NCBI GenBank assembly: GCA_035761165.1
Contig: DASTRO010000066.1
Span: 1-22,989, forward strand
Direction of reading: 5' to 3'
DNA length: 22,989 nucleotides
Source: CALCHX01 sp035761165
GTDB lineage: Bacteria; Gemmatimonadota; Gemmatimonadetes; Gemmatimonadales; Gemmatimonadaceae
The notes below the pieces were generated by a model that had not been told where the DNA came from, did not search any database, and saw only the letters and a program-made list of their open reading frames with translations. A program made the translations under genes and the position numbers. This document shows, in pieces, positions 9,225 to 16,266 of this stretch. How positions within the stretch are numbered: the stretch's first letter is position 1; each line of letters begins with the position of its first letter.

Positions 9225-10093
9225 GCGACGTCGTGCTGCAGGCCACGTCGCCGTCCGGCGCGACCATGCCGTGGGCGCACACGCGCGCCAACGCCGAGCG
9301 CGCGGCCGCCGTGGTGCGCGAGCGCTGGAGCGGCACGCCGGCGGCCGCCATCATCCTCGGCACGGGGCTCGGCCGGCTGGCCGAGCAGATGGTGGTGGAG
9401 GCGGCGATCCCGTACGACGCGCTGCCGGGCTTCCCGCTCTCCACCGTGGAGACGCACGCCGGGCGGCTGCTCTGCGGCACGCTGGCCGGTCGACCGGTGG
9501 TGGCGATGCAGGGACGCTTCCACCGCTACGAGGGCTACTCGCTGCAGCAGGTCACCTTCCCGGTGCGCGTGCTGCGCGCCCTGGGCGCGGACACGCTGGT
9601 CGTCTCCAACGCCTGCGGCGGGATGCATCCGCTCTGGGCCCCGGGCGACCTGATGCTGATCGCCGACCACATCAACCTGCTCGGCGACAATCCCCTGGTC
9701 GGGGCCAACGACACCGAGCTGGGGCCGCGCTTCCCCGACATGTCGATGCCGTACGACGACGGGCTGCGGGAGCTGGCGCGCGCCGTGGCGACGGAGCGAC
9801 GGATCGTGCTGCGCGAGGGGGTGTACGTCGCCGTGCCGGGGCCCAACCTCGAGACGCGCGCCGAGTACCGCATGCTGCGCCAGCTCGGCGCCGACGTGGT
9901 CGGCATGTCCACCGTGCCCGAGGTCATCGTCGCCGTGCACGGCGGGATGCGGGTGCTGGGCGTCTCGATCATCACCGATCAGTGCCTGCCGGACGCGCTG
10001 GAGCCGGCGAGCCTGGAGAAGATCATCGCCGTCGCCGGCGGGGCCGAGCCGAAGCTCGCCGCACTGGTGACCGGCGTGGTGGAGCGACTGTGA
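9221..10093 (+). CDS. Purine nucleoside phosphorylase (trimeric, PNP-I type)
   Basis: The enzyme cleaves purine nucleosides with phosphate to the free base and ribose (or deoxyribose) 1-phosphate. From ATG 9221 it has 290 residues, the size of the trimeric class. Signature elements are IILGTGLG at 44-51 (phosphate site), GRFHRYEGYS at 98-107 with the catalytic-region histidine 101, a NACGG block, and PGPNLETRAEYRML with Glu 211, followed by GADVVGMSTVPE. The purine-binding position that is Asn in mammalian enzymes appears to be Asp 253 (SIITDQC). The frame upstream of 9221 is shadow of yggS and divIVA. It overlaps both neighbours by four bases. It would pair with Hpt (first operon) in purine salvage. 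Deoxyguanosine/inosine versus adenosine preference cannot be read from sequence. Confidence 0.92.
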   Translation: MSDVVLQATSPSGATMPWAHTRANAERAAAVVRERWSGTPAAAIILGTGLGRLAEQMVVEAAIPYDALPGFPLSTVETHAGRLLCGTLAGRPVVAMQGRFHRYEGYSLQQVTFPVRVLRALGADTLVVSNACGGMHPLWAPGDLMLIADHINLLGDNPLVGANDTELGPRFPDMSMPYDDGLRELARAVATERRIVLREGVYVAVPGPNLETRAEYRMLRQLGADVVGMSTVPEVIVAVHGGMRVLGVSIITDQCLPDALEPASLEKIIAVAGGAEPKLAALVTGVVERL

Positions 10094-13000
10094 GCGACGA
10101 ACGTGGCGTGACGACGGCCGAGCGCGAGGAGCTGGTCGAACGCGGGGAGGGGCGCTTCCGCACGCCCCCCGCCGGGCCGGCCGACGCGCTGGAGCAGGAG
10201 GTGCTGGCGGCCTGGGAGGCGGAGCGGCTGTTCGAGCGGACGCTCGAGGCGCGCGCCGGCGCCGAGCCGTTCGTCTTCTTCGAGGGGCCGCCGACGGCCA
10301 ACGGCCGGCCGGGGATCCATCACGTCTTCGCCCGCACGATCAAGGACCTCTTCTGCCGCCACCGCGCGATGCAGGGGTACTTCGTGCCGCGCAAGGCGGG
10401 GTGGGACACGCACGGCCTGCCGGTGGAGATCGAGGTCGAGAAGCGGCTCGGCATCAGCGGCAAGCAGGACATCGAGCGGGTGGGCGTGGCGCGCTTCAAC
10501 GAGCTGTGCCGCGAGAGCGTGTGGACGTACCGCGGCGACTGGGAGCGGCTGAGCGCGCGGATCGGCTACTGGCTGGACTACGCCGACCCGTACGTGACCT
10601 ACGCGAACGAGTACGTGGAGAGCGTCTGGTGGGCGCTGCGCACGCTGCACGAGCGGGGGCTGCTCTACCGCGGGCACAAGATCCTGCCCTACTGCCCGCG
10701 GTGCGAGACGTCGCTCTCGAGCCATGAGGTGGCGCAGGGCTACGAGGACGTGGAGGACCCGAGCGTCTACGTCGCGCTGGATCTCGTCGAGCCGGCGAGC
10801 GGGGCGGCGAACGCGCGGGGCGACGCGGGGGGCCCCCCCCGACAGCAGGATGCCCTCGGCCCCGCCGCCGACCAGCATCCGTCCGCCGCACCGGGGAGCG
10901 AAAGCTCGCCGGGCCGCCGCATCCTCGTCTGGACCACGACGCCATGGACGCTCGTGTCCAACGTCGCGCTGGCGGTGAACCCCGACCTGACGTACGCCGA
11001 GGTGCGCCGCCGGCAGGGCGACCCGCGCACGCTCGTCCTGGCCGAAGGACGGCTGCCCGGCGTGCTCGGCGCCGATTGGGCGGACCGCTGGGAGGTGGTG
11101 GCGCGCCGCCCGGGGCGCGAGCTCGAGGGGTGGCGCTACCGCCGGCCGATCGACTGGCTGCCGTACGGCGAGGGCGCGCACGAGATCATCGTCGGCGAGA
11201 GCTTCGTCTCGGCGGAGGACGGGAGCGGCGTGGTGCACATGGCGCCGGCGTTCGGCGCCGACGACTACGCGGCCGGGCAGCGGCACGGCCTCGCCTTCCT
11301 GCAGCCGGTGGACGCGCGCGGGCGCTTCCCGGCCGACCTGCCGCGCGTCGGCGGGCAGTTCGTGAAGGAGGCGGACGCGGGGCTGATCGACTACCTGCGC
11401 GAGCAGGGGGCGCTGTGGAAGGCGTCGACCTTCGTCCACAGCTACCCGCACTGCTGGCGGTGCGGCACGCCGCTGCTCTACTACGCGCGCGGCTCGTGGT
11501 TCGTGCGCACGACGGCGGTGAAGGACGAGATGCTCGCCCGCAACGCACGGGTGGACTGGCATCCGGAGGAGATGCGCACCGGGCGCTTCGGCGAGTGGCT
11601 GAGCAACAACATCGACTGGGCCATCTCGCGCGACCGTTACTGGGGGACGCCGCTCCCGGTGTGGGTGAACGACGAGGACCCGTCCGAGATCGAGGTCATC
11701 GGCAGCTACGCCGAGCTCGCCGAGCGGGTGGGACGTGCGCTGCCCGCCGACTTCGACCCGCACAAGCCGTTCATCGACGAGTACAGCTGGCCGGCGCGCT
11801 CCGGGCGCGGCACGATGCGCCGCGTGCCGGAGGTCATCGACGCCTGGTTCGACTCCGGCTCGATGCCATTCGCGCAGTGGCACTATCCGTTCGAGCATCG
11901 CGAGTTGCTGCCGCAGCGCTACCCGGCCGACTTCATCGCCGAAGGGGTGGACCAGACGCGGGGCTGGTTCTACTCGCTGCTGGCGATCGCCACGGGGCTG
12001 GGGGACGCGCTGCCGGCCAATGCCTCGGACCAGGCCGCGCCCTACCGCGCGGTGGTCGTCAACGACCAGGTGCTCGACGCGAACGGGCTCAAGATGTCGA
12101 AGAGCCGCGGGAACATCGTGAACCCGTGGGAGGTGATCGACCGCCACGGCGTGGACGCGGTGCGGCTCTTCTTCGTCGCCTCGAGCCAGCTGTGGGTGCC
12201 GCGGCGCTTCGACGAGGAGGTGATCCGCGAGACGGCGGGGCGGTTCCTCGTCACGCTGCGCAACGTGTACGGCTTCTTCGCGCTCTACGCCAACTTCGGC
12301 TGGGCGCCGGGCGGCGACGACCCGCCGGTGGCCGAGCGCGCGCTGGTCGACCGCTGGATCCTGTCGCGGCTGGCGACGGTGGAGACGGAGGTGGACGCGC
12401 TGCTCACGCGCTTCGACGCCACCGCCGCGGCGCGACTGCTGATGGGCTTCGTCACCGACGACCTGTCGAACTGGTACGTGCGCCTGACGCGCCCACGCTA
12501 CTGGGCGCCGGACGGTACGATCGACCGCGCCGCCTTCGCCACGCTGCACGAGGTGCTGGTGGTCGTCTGCCGGCTGCTCGCGCCGATCGCGCCCTTCGTC
12601 ACCGACTGGATGCACCGCGAGCTGACGGGCCGCTCGGTGCATCTGGCCGACTACACGCGGCCGTCGGCCGAACGGCGCAGCGAGCCGGCGCTGGAGCGGG
12701 CGATGGACGAGGTGCGCGAGCTGGCGCGCCTGGGACGCGCGGCGCGCGAGGAGGCCGGGCTGAAGGTGCGGCAGCCGCTGGCGCGACTGGTGGCGGTGGT
12801 GCCGCCGGAGACGCCGGCGGTGTTCGAGGAGCTGCTCCCGCTGCTCGCCGGCGAGCTCAATGTGAAGCAGGTGGAGCTGGCGGGGTCGGCCGACGCGCTG
12901 GTGTCGCTGGAGGCGAAGGCCAACTTCCGGACGTTGGGCAAGAAGTTCGGCAAGGAGACGCCGCGGGTGGCGCAGGCGGTGGCGGCGATGCCGCCCGACC

Positions 13001-13440
13001 TGCTGCGCGCGCTGGAGCGCGGCGACAGTGTGACCATCGACGTGGATGGCACGCCCCGCGCGATCGCGCCGGAGGACGTGACGCTGCTCCGCCGCGCGAG
13101 CGGGGAGCTGGTGGTGCAGGAGGCCGCGGGACGCTTCGCCGCGATCGATACGCAGCTGAGCGACGCCCTGCGGCGGGAAGGGCTGGCACGCGAGCTGGTG
13201 AGCCGGGTACAGCGCATGCGCAAGGACGCCGACTTCGACGTCAGCGACCGCATCCGCGTCTGGCTCGCCGGCGACGCGACGGTGCTCGAGGCGGTGGAGG
13301 CACACCGCGAGTGGGTGGCGGGGGAGGTGCTGGCGCGGGAGCTCTGGCTGGGAGAGCGGCTTCCCGAGAACGCGGAACATGCGGCACGCACGGTGGACCT
13401 GGACGGGCTCACCGCGCGCGTCGCCCTGGTAAAGGACTGA
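10090..13440 (+). CDS. ileS: Isoleucyl-tRNA synthetase, type 2-like
   Basis: IleRS charges tRNA-Ile with isoleucine and edits valine. From GTG 10090 (GTGA overlap) it has 1116 residues, longer than the usual bacterial type 1 enzyme (about 930). The class I signature is the variant GIHH at 75-78 in NGRPGIHHVFAR, as in the eukaryote-like type 2 enzymes. KMSKS is at 668-672. The editing domain begins at WTTTPWTLVSN and includes HMAPAFGADDY. Cysteine pairs in PYCPRCE and HCWRCG could hold metal. The C-terminal half carries the anticodon-binding region and a type 2-like tail. Residues about 237-277 (10798-10920), just before the editing domain, are a low-complexity insertion rich in Gly, Ala, Pro, Ser and Gln that I do not expect in the family. 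Confidence 0.95.
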   Translation: MSDERGVTTAEREELVERGEGRFRTPPAGPADALEQEVLAAWEAERLFERTLEARAGAEPFVFFEGPPTANGRPGIHHVFARTIKDLFCRHRAMQGYFVPRKAGWDTHGLPVEIEVEKRLGISGKQDIERVGVARFNELCRESVWTYRGDWERLSARIGYWLDYADPYVTYANEYVESVWWALRTLHERGLLYRGHKILPYCPRCETSLSSHEVAQGYEDVEDPSVYVALDLVEPASGAANARGDAGGPPRQQDALGPAADQHPSAAPGSESSPGRRILVWTTTPWTLVSNVALAVNPDLTYAEVRRRQGDPRTLVLAEGRLPGVLGADWADRWEVVARRPGRELEGWRYRRPIDWLPYGEGAHEIIVGESFVSAEDGSGVVHMAPAFGADDYAAGQRHGLAFLQPVDARGRFPADLPRVGGQFVKEADAGLIDYLREQGALWKASTFVHSYPHCWRCGTPLLYYARGSWFVRTTAVKDEMLARNARVDWHPEEMRTGRFGEWLSNNIDWAISRDRYWGTPLPVWVNDEDPSEIEVIGSYAELAERVGRALPADFDPHKPFIDEYSWPARSGRGTMRRVPEVIDAWFDSGSMPFAQWHYPFEHRELLPQRYPADFIAEGVDQTRGWFYSLLAIATGLGDALPANASDQAAPYRAVVVNDQVLDANGLKMSKSRGNIVNPWEVIDRHGVDAVRLFFVASSQLWVPRRFDEEVIRETAGRFLVTLRNVYGFFALYANFGWAPGGDDPPVAERALVDRWILSRLATVETEVDALLTRFDATAAARLLMGFVTDDLSNWYVRLTRPRYWAPDGTIDRAAFATLHEVLVVVCRLLAPIAPFVTDWMHRELTGRSVHLADYTRPSAERRSEPALERAMDEVRELARLGRAAREEAGLKVRQPLARLVAVVPPETPAVFEELLPLLAGELNVKQVELAGSADALVSLEAKANFRTLGKKFGKETPRVAQAVAAMPPDLLRALERGDSVTIDVDGTPRAIAPEDVTLLRRASGELVVQEAAGRFAAIDTQLSDALRREGLARELVSRVQRMRKDADFDVSDRIRVWLAGDATVLEAVEAHREWVAGEVLARELWLGERLPENAEHAARTVDLDGLTARVALVKD
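10827..10840 (+). repeat. G6-C8 homopolymer junction in the ileS insertion
   Basis: Six G followed by eight C form a palindromic core in the middle of the low-complexity insertion of ileS. Runs like these can slip in replication, and a change of one base would frameshift an essential gene. They may also be a sequencing or assembly weak point, although the frame is intact here. Confidence 0.85.
10891..10912 (+). repeat. GAAA-loop hairpin inside the ileS insertion
   Basis: CCGGGGAGC (10891-10899) and GCTCGCCGG (10904-10912) are complementary at eight of nine positions around a GAAA tetraloop. It lies at the 3' edge of the ileS insertion, and a weaker pair GGATGC/GCATCC (10848-10853, 10875-10880) lies inside it. 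Both give the insertion a partly palindromic character. Confidence 0.6.
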
Positions 13441-13445
13441 GGAGC

Positions 13446-13862
13446 ATGGCCACGCCCAACAGCGCGAAGAAGTCCAAGCCCATGACCAAGAAGAACCTGG
13501 CGCACTTCGAGAAGCGGCTGCTCGAGGAGCGCAAGCGGGTGCTCAAGGAGCTGGGGCACCACGACGAGACGTTCGGCGTGACCGATCAGGCGTCGGACGG
13601 GGACCTGAGCTCCTACTCGTTCCACATGGCCGACCAGGGCACGGACGCCATGGAGCGGGAGAAGGCGTTCCTCTTCGCCAGCCAGGAGGGGCGCTTCCTC
13701 TGGCACATCGACGAGGCGCTGCGCCGGCTGTACCGCGCCCCGGAGACGTTCGGCAAGTGCCACAGCTGCGGCGAGGACATCCCGTTCGAGCGGCTCGACG
13801 CGCTGCCGCACGCCCGGTTCTGCATCGCCTGCAAGCAGAAGGAAGAAAATGCCAAGAAGTAG
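13446..13862 (+). CDS. DksA/TraR-type C4 zinc-finger protein
   Basis: The 138-residue protein has a helical N-terminal half with coiled-coil character and a C-terminal zinc finger of form CxxC-x17-CxxC (C105, C108, C126, C129). An acidic segment ADQGTDAMERE around residues 62-72 sits where DksA proteins carry the acidic coiled-coil tip. DksA-like proteins enter the RNA polymerase secondary channel and tune promoters with ppGpp; whether this branch (like B. subtilis YlyA/YteA) does so is less certain. A GGAG precedes ATG 13446 with only one base between, which is tight; the in-frame ATG at 13482 would give 126 residues. It sits between ileS and lspA, the same place as ylyA in B. subtilis. Confidence 0.88.
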   Translation: MATPNSAKKSKPMTKKNLAHFEKRLLEERKRVLKELGHHDETFGVTDQASDGDLSSYSFHMADQGTDAMEREKAFLFASQEGRFLWHIDEALRRLYRAPETFGKCHSCGEDIPFERLDALPHARFCIACKQKEENAKK

Positions 13863-14382
13863 CGCGAACGCCGTCCGCTTCTGGACGGTGGTCGTCGTCG
13901 TGCTGGTCGCCGACGTGATCACGAAGGCGCTGGCCGTCGAGCACCTCGTGCCGCGCTATTCCGCCCGGCCGGTGCTCGGCGACTGGATCCAGCTCCGGCT
14001 GGTGTACAACCCCGGGGCGGCGTTCGGCCTGTACCTGGGCGAGCTCTCGCGCTGGATCTTCATGGCGCTCACCCTCGCCGCCCTCGTCGTGCTGCTGCAG
14101 CTCTATCGCGCCACGCGGCCGGGGCACTCGCTGCGCGTCGTCGCGCTCGCCCTCGTCTGCGCCGGTGCGGTCGGGAACCTCATCGACCGCATCCGCTCGG
14201 CGCAGGGCGTGGTGGACTTCATCGACGTCGGCGTCGGGAACCTGCGCTGGCCGACCTTCAACGTGGCCGACATGGCGGTGAGCGTGGGTGCGTTCCTGCT
14301 CGCCTGGGTGCTCTGGGGCGAGGACTCCCGCGCCGGCGCGCAGGCGCCCGCCGCGGTGGCCACGGAGCGCGATCCCGGGTGA
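13849..14382 (+). CDS. lspA: Lipoprotein signal peptidase (signal peptidase II)
   Basis: LspA is an aspartyl membrane protease that cuts signal peptides from prolipoproteins after lipid modification of the cysteine. The 177-residue protein has four hydrophobic segments (about 9-25, 60-82, 95-110, 142-157). The catalytic pair is visible: Asp 113 in GNLIDR and Asp 141 in FNVADMAVSVG. The N-terminal block VADVITKALA and the VYNPGAAFG motif are typical. A purine-rich site (AGAAGGAAG) precedes ATG 13849 and the gene overlaps the DksA-type gene by 14 bases. Its end overlaps the next GTG (GTGA). The C-terminal tail of about 17 residues is Ala/Glu-rich and probably disordered. Confidence 0.95.
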   Translation: MPRSSANAVRFWTVVVVVLVADVITKALAVEHLVPRYSARPVLGDWIQLRLVYNPGAAFGLYLGELSRWIFMALTLAALVVLLQLYRATRPGHSLRVVALALVCAGAVGNLIDRIRSAQGVVDFIDVGVGNLRWPTFNVADMAVSVGAFLLAWVLWGEDSRAGAQAPAAVATERDPG

Positions 14383-15407
14383 GCCCGTCCGCCGGCGACG
14401 CGACTCCGATGCGGCACGAGTTCACCATCGAGGCGGGCCCCGCGGCCCGCCTCGATCTGCTCGTGGCCGAGCGGGCGGCGCTCTCGCGCACCCAGGCGGC
14501 GACGCTCATCGCCACCGGGCAGGTGCTGGTGGACGGCCGGCGCGAGCGGGCCAGCTACCGCCCTCGCGCCGGCGAGCGCGTCACCGTCGAGATCCCGCCG
14601 CCGCCGCAGCGGGAGATCGCCGGGGAGGCGATCCCGCTCGCCATCGTGTACGAGGACGAGCAGCTGCTGGTGGTGGACAAGCCGGCGGGGATGGTGGTCC
14701 ATCCGGCGCCCGGCAACTGGAGCGGCACGTTGGTCAACGCGCTCCTCGGCCGCGGCGGCGATCTGGCCGGAGCGGGGGGCGAGGAGCGCGCGGGGCTCGT
14801 GCACCGGCTGGACAAGGAGACTTCGGGGCTGCTGCTGGTGGCCAAGACCGACCGCGCCCACCGGCTGCTCGCCGCGGCGATCGCCGCCCGTCGCGTCACA
14901 CGGCGCTACGCCGCGCTGGCCTGGGGGCACCTGCGCGACGACCGCGTCACGGTGGACGCGCCCATCGGACGCGACCCGCGAGACCGGAAGCGCATGGCGA
15001 TCGTCCAGGGAGGGCGGGCCGCGCGGACCGACTTCGTGCGGCTCGCCCGCTTCGACGGGACGGACCTGCTGCGCGCGCACCTGCACTCCGGGCGCACGCA
15101 CCAGATCCGCGTGCACCTGGCGTCGATCGGCCACCCGGTGGTGGGCGACGACAGCTACGGTGGTGGGGGCGGGCGCCGGCTCGTCGCGCTGCCGCCGAAG
15201 CGGCACTTCCTGCACGCGGCGTGGCTGCGGCTGCGGCACCCGGTGACCGGGGCGGCGCTCGACCTGCGCGCGCCGCTGCCGCGGGAGCTGGCCACCTCGC
15301 TCGCGGCGGCCGCCGGCATGCCGGAGCTGGCACACCACCCCGACCCCCTGGACGCCTTTGCCTTCTACCGCGACGCTCCCGCCGACTCCGCCGACCCCGC
15401 CACCTGA
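14379..15407 (+). CDS. RluD-family 23S rRNA pseudouridine synthase
   Basis: The 342-residue protein starts with an S4 RNA-binding domain (about residues 20-75, DLLVAERAALSRTQA...GQVLVDG). The RluA/RluD catalytic domain follows. The catalytic aspartate is D145 in the HRLDKETSGLLLVAK signature; ending blocks LHSGRTHQIRVHLA and GHPVVGDDSYGG are also diagnostic. It isomerises uridines in 23S rRNA; which positions cannot be told from sequence. GTG 14379 overlaps lspA by four bases and is preferred; ATG 14409 is an alternative that keeps the S4 domain. Position after lspA matches ylyB of B. subtilis. The last 50 bases may overlap the N-terminus of CheW. Confidence 0.94.
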   Translation: MSPSAGDATPMRHEFTIEAGPAARLDLLVAERAALSRTQAATLIATGQVLVDGRRERASYRPRAGERVTVEIPPPPQREIAGEAIPLAIVYEDEQLLVVDKPAGMVVHPAPGNWSGTLVNALLGRGGDLAGAGGEERAGLVHRLDKETSGLLLVAKTDRAHRLLAAAIAARRVTRRYAALAWGHLRDDRVTVDAPIGRDPRDRKRMAIVQGGRAARTDFVRLARFDGTDLLRAHLHSGRTHQIRVHLASIGHPVVGDDSYGGGGGRRLVALPPKRHFLHAAWLRLRHPVTGAALDLRAPLPRELATSLAAAAGMPELAHHPDPLDAFAFYRDAPADSADPAT

Positions 15408-15873
15408 CGGCGACGATCCCGCCGCCGATGCGCTGGCCGGTCCGCGCATGCTGCTCGCGCGGGCGGCCGGCCGGTGGTTCGGCTGCCCGCTGCACGACGT
15501 GCGGGAGGTGCTGCCCCTGGGGGCGCTCGCCCGGCTGCCCGGCGCGCCGCCGCAGGTCCTGGGGCTGCTCAACGTGCGCGGGCGTCTGGTGACCGTGCTC
15601 GACCTCGGGCGCCGGCTCGACCCGGGCGCCGACGGCGCCGTGTCGGATGGCTACGTCCTGATCGTCGCCGCGGGCGAGCGGCAGGCGGGATGTCGCGTGG
15701 ACGCGGTGGCGCGCGCCGTGCCGCTCGCGACGCCGCAACGCCCGGCCGCCCTGGGTAACGCGGCGGCGGGGGGAATCGTCATGGGGATCGGGGAGGTGGA
15801 CGGCGAGCCCGTCGCCGTGCTGGACCTCCCGGCATTCGTGAGAGAGACACTGGTCGACCCGGGGGAACGGTGA
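15358..15873 (+). CDS. cheW: CheW-type chemotaxis coupling protein
   Basis: CheW links chemoreceptors to the CheA kinase in signalling arrays. The CheW fold is recognised by WFGCPLHDVREVLPL, the LGLLNVRGRLVTVLDLGRRL block, and a C-terminal DGEPVAVLDLPAFV strand pair. The frame opens with a TTG at 15358, giving 171 residues with a Pro/Thr-rich leader of about 30 residues and 50 bases of overlap with the pseudouridine synthase gene. The alternative ATG at 15448 gives 141 residues and starts directly on the first beta strand. Neither start has a ribosome binding site, so the true start is uncertain. The stop overlaps the cheY GTG (GTGA). Confidence 0.88.
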   Translation: MPSTATLPPTPPTPPPDGDDPAADALAGPRMLLARAAGRWFGCPLHDVREVLPLGALARLPGAPPQVLGLLNVRGRLVTVLDLGRRLDPGADGAVSDGYVLIVAAGERQAGCRVDAVARAVPLATPQRPAALGNAAAGGIVMGIGEVDGEPVAVLDLPAFVRETLVDPGER

Positions 15874-16232
15874 GCCGCACGGTCCTGATCTGTGACGACG
15901 CGATCTTCATGCGCACGCTGGTGAGCGACATCCTGCAGCAGGCCGGCTTCGACGTCATCGGCGAGGCCGAGACGGGCTCGCAGGCGGTGGAGCAGTACAA
16001 GCGCCTGCGCCCCGACCTGGTGACGATGGACATCGTCATGCCGGACCTCGGCGGCATCGACGCGGTGCGCGAGATCACCGCCTTCGACCCCGATGCGAAG
16101 GTGCTGATGTGCAGCGCCATGGGGCAGCAGGCGCTCGTCGTGGAGGCGATCCAGGCGGGGGCGAAGGATTTCGTCGTGAAGCCCTTCCAGGCGAGCCGGG
16201 TGCTGGAGGCCGTCCAGCGCGTGCTCGGGTGA
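15870..16232 (+). CDS. cheY: CheY-type single-domain response regulator
   Basis: The 120-residue receiver has all key residues: acidic pair D9 and D10, phospho-acceptor D54 in TMDIVMPD, switch serine S82 in MCSAMGQQ, and K104 in VVKPFQ. The MCSAMGQQ and GAKDFVVKPF segments are of the Bacillus/Thermotoga CheY type, which works with CheC-family phosphatases. No output domain is attached, so it must act by binding a partner. It is coupled to cheW (GTGA) and lies 34 bases before cheA. No flagellar switch gene (fliM, fliN) is in the window, so the partner is unknown here. Confidence 0.95.
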   Translation: MSRTVLICDDAIFMRTLVSDILQQAGFDVIGEAETGSQAVEQYKRLRPDLVTMDIVMPDLGGIDAVREITAFDPDAKVLMCSAMGQQALVVEAIQAGAKDFVVKPFQASRVLEAVQRVLG

Positions 16233-16235
16233 GCG

Positions 16236-16257
16236 GCGCGGCGCCGCGCGCCGCGCC
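16236..16257 (+). repeat. GC palindrome between cheY and cheA
   Basis: The 34-base gap between cheY and cheA contains a 14-base perfect palindrome GCGCGGCGCCGCGC (16236-16249), and an alternative 7-bp stem GGCGCGG/CCGCGCC (16235-16241, 16251-16257). There is no T-run, so it is not an intrinsic terminator. It could affect the cheY:cheA expression ratio or be chance in GC-rich DNA. Confidence 0.5.
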
Positions 16258-16266
16258 GGTTCGCCG

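Noticed and set aside
9979..13380. Minus-strand open frame of 1133 codons antisense to ileS
   Set aside because: Composition is Arg/His/Val/Leu-rich shadow of an unmistakable ileS; no motif is visible.
16236..16257. Intrinsic terminator between cheY and cheA
   Set aside because: The GC palindrome is not followed by a T-run and the genes are otherwise tightly packed.
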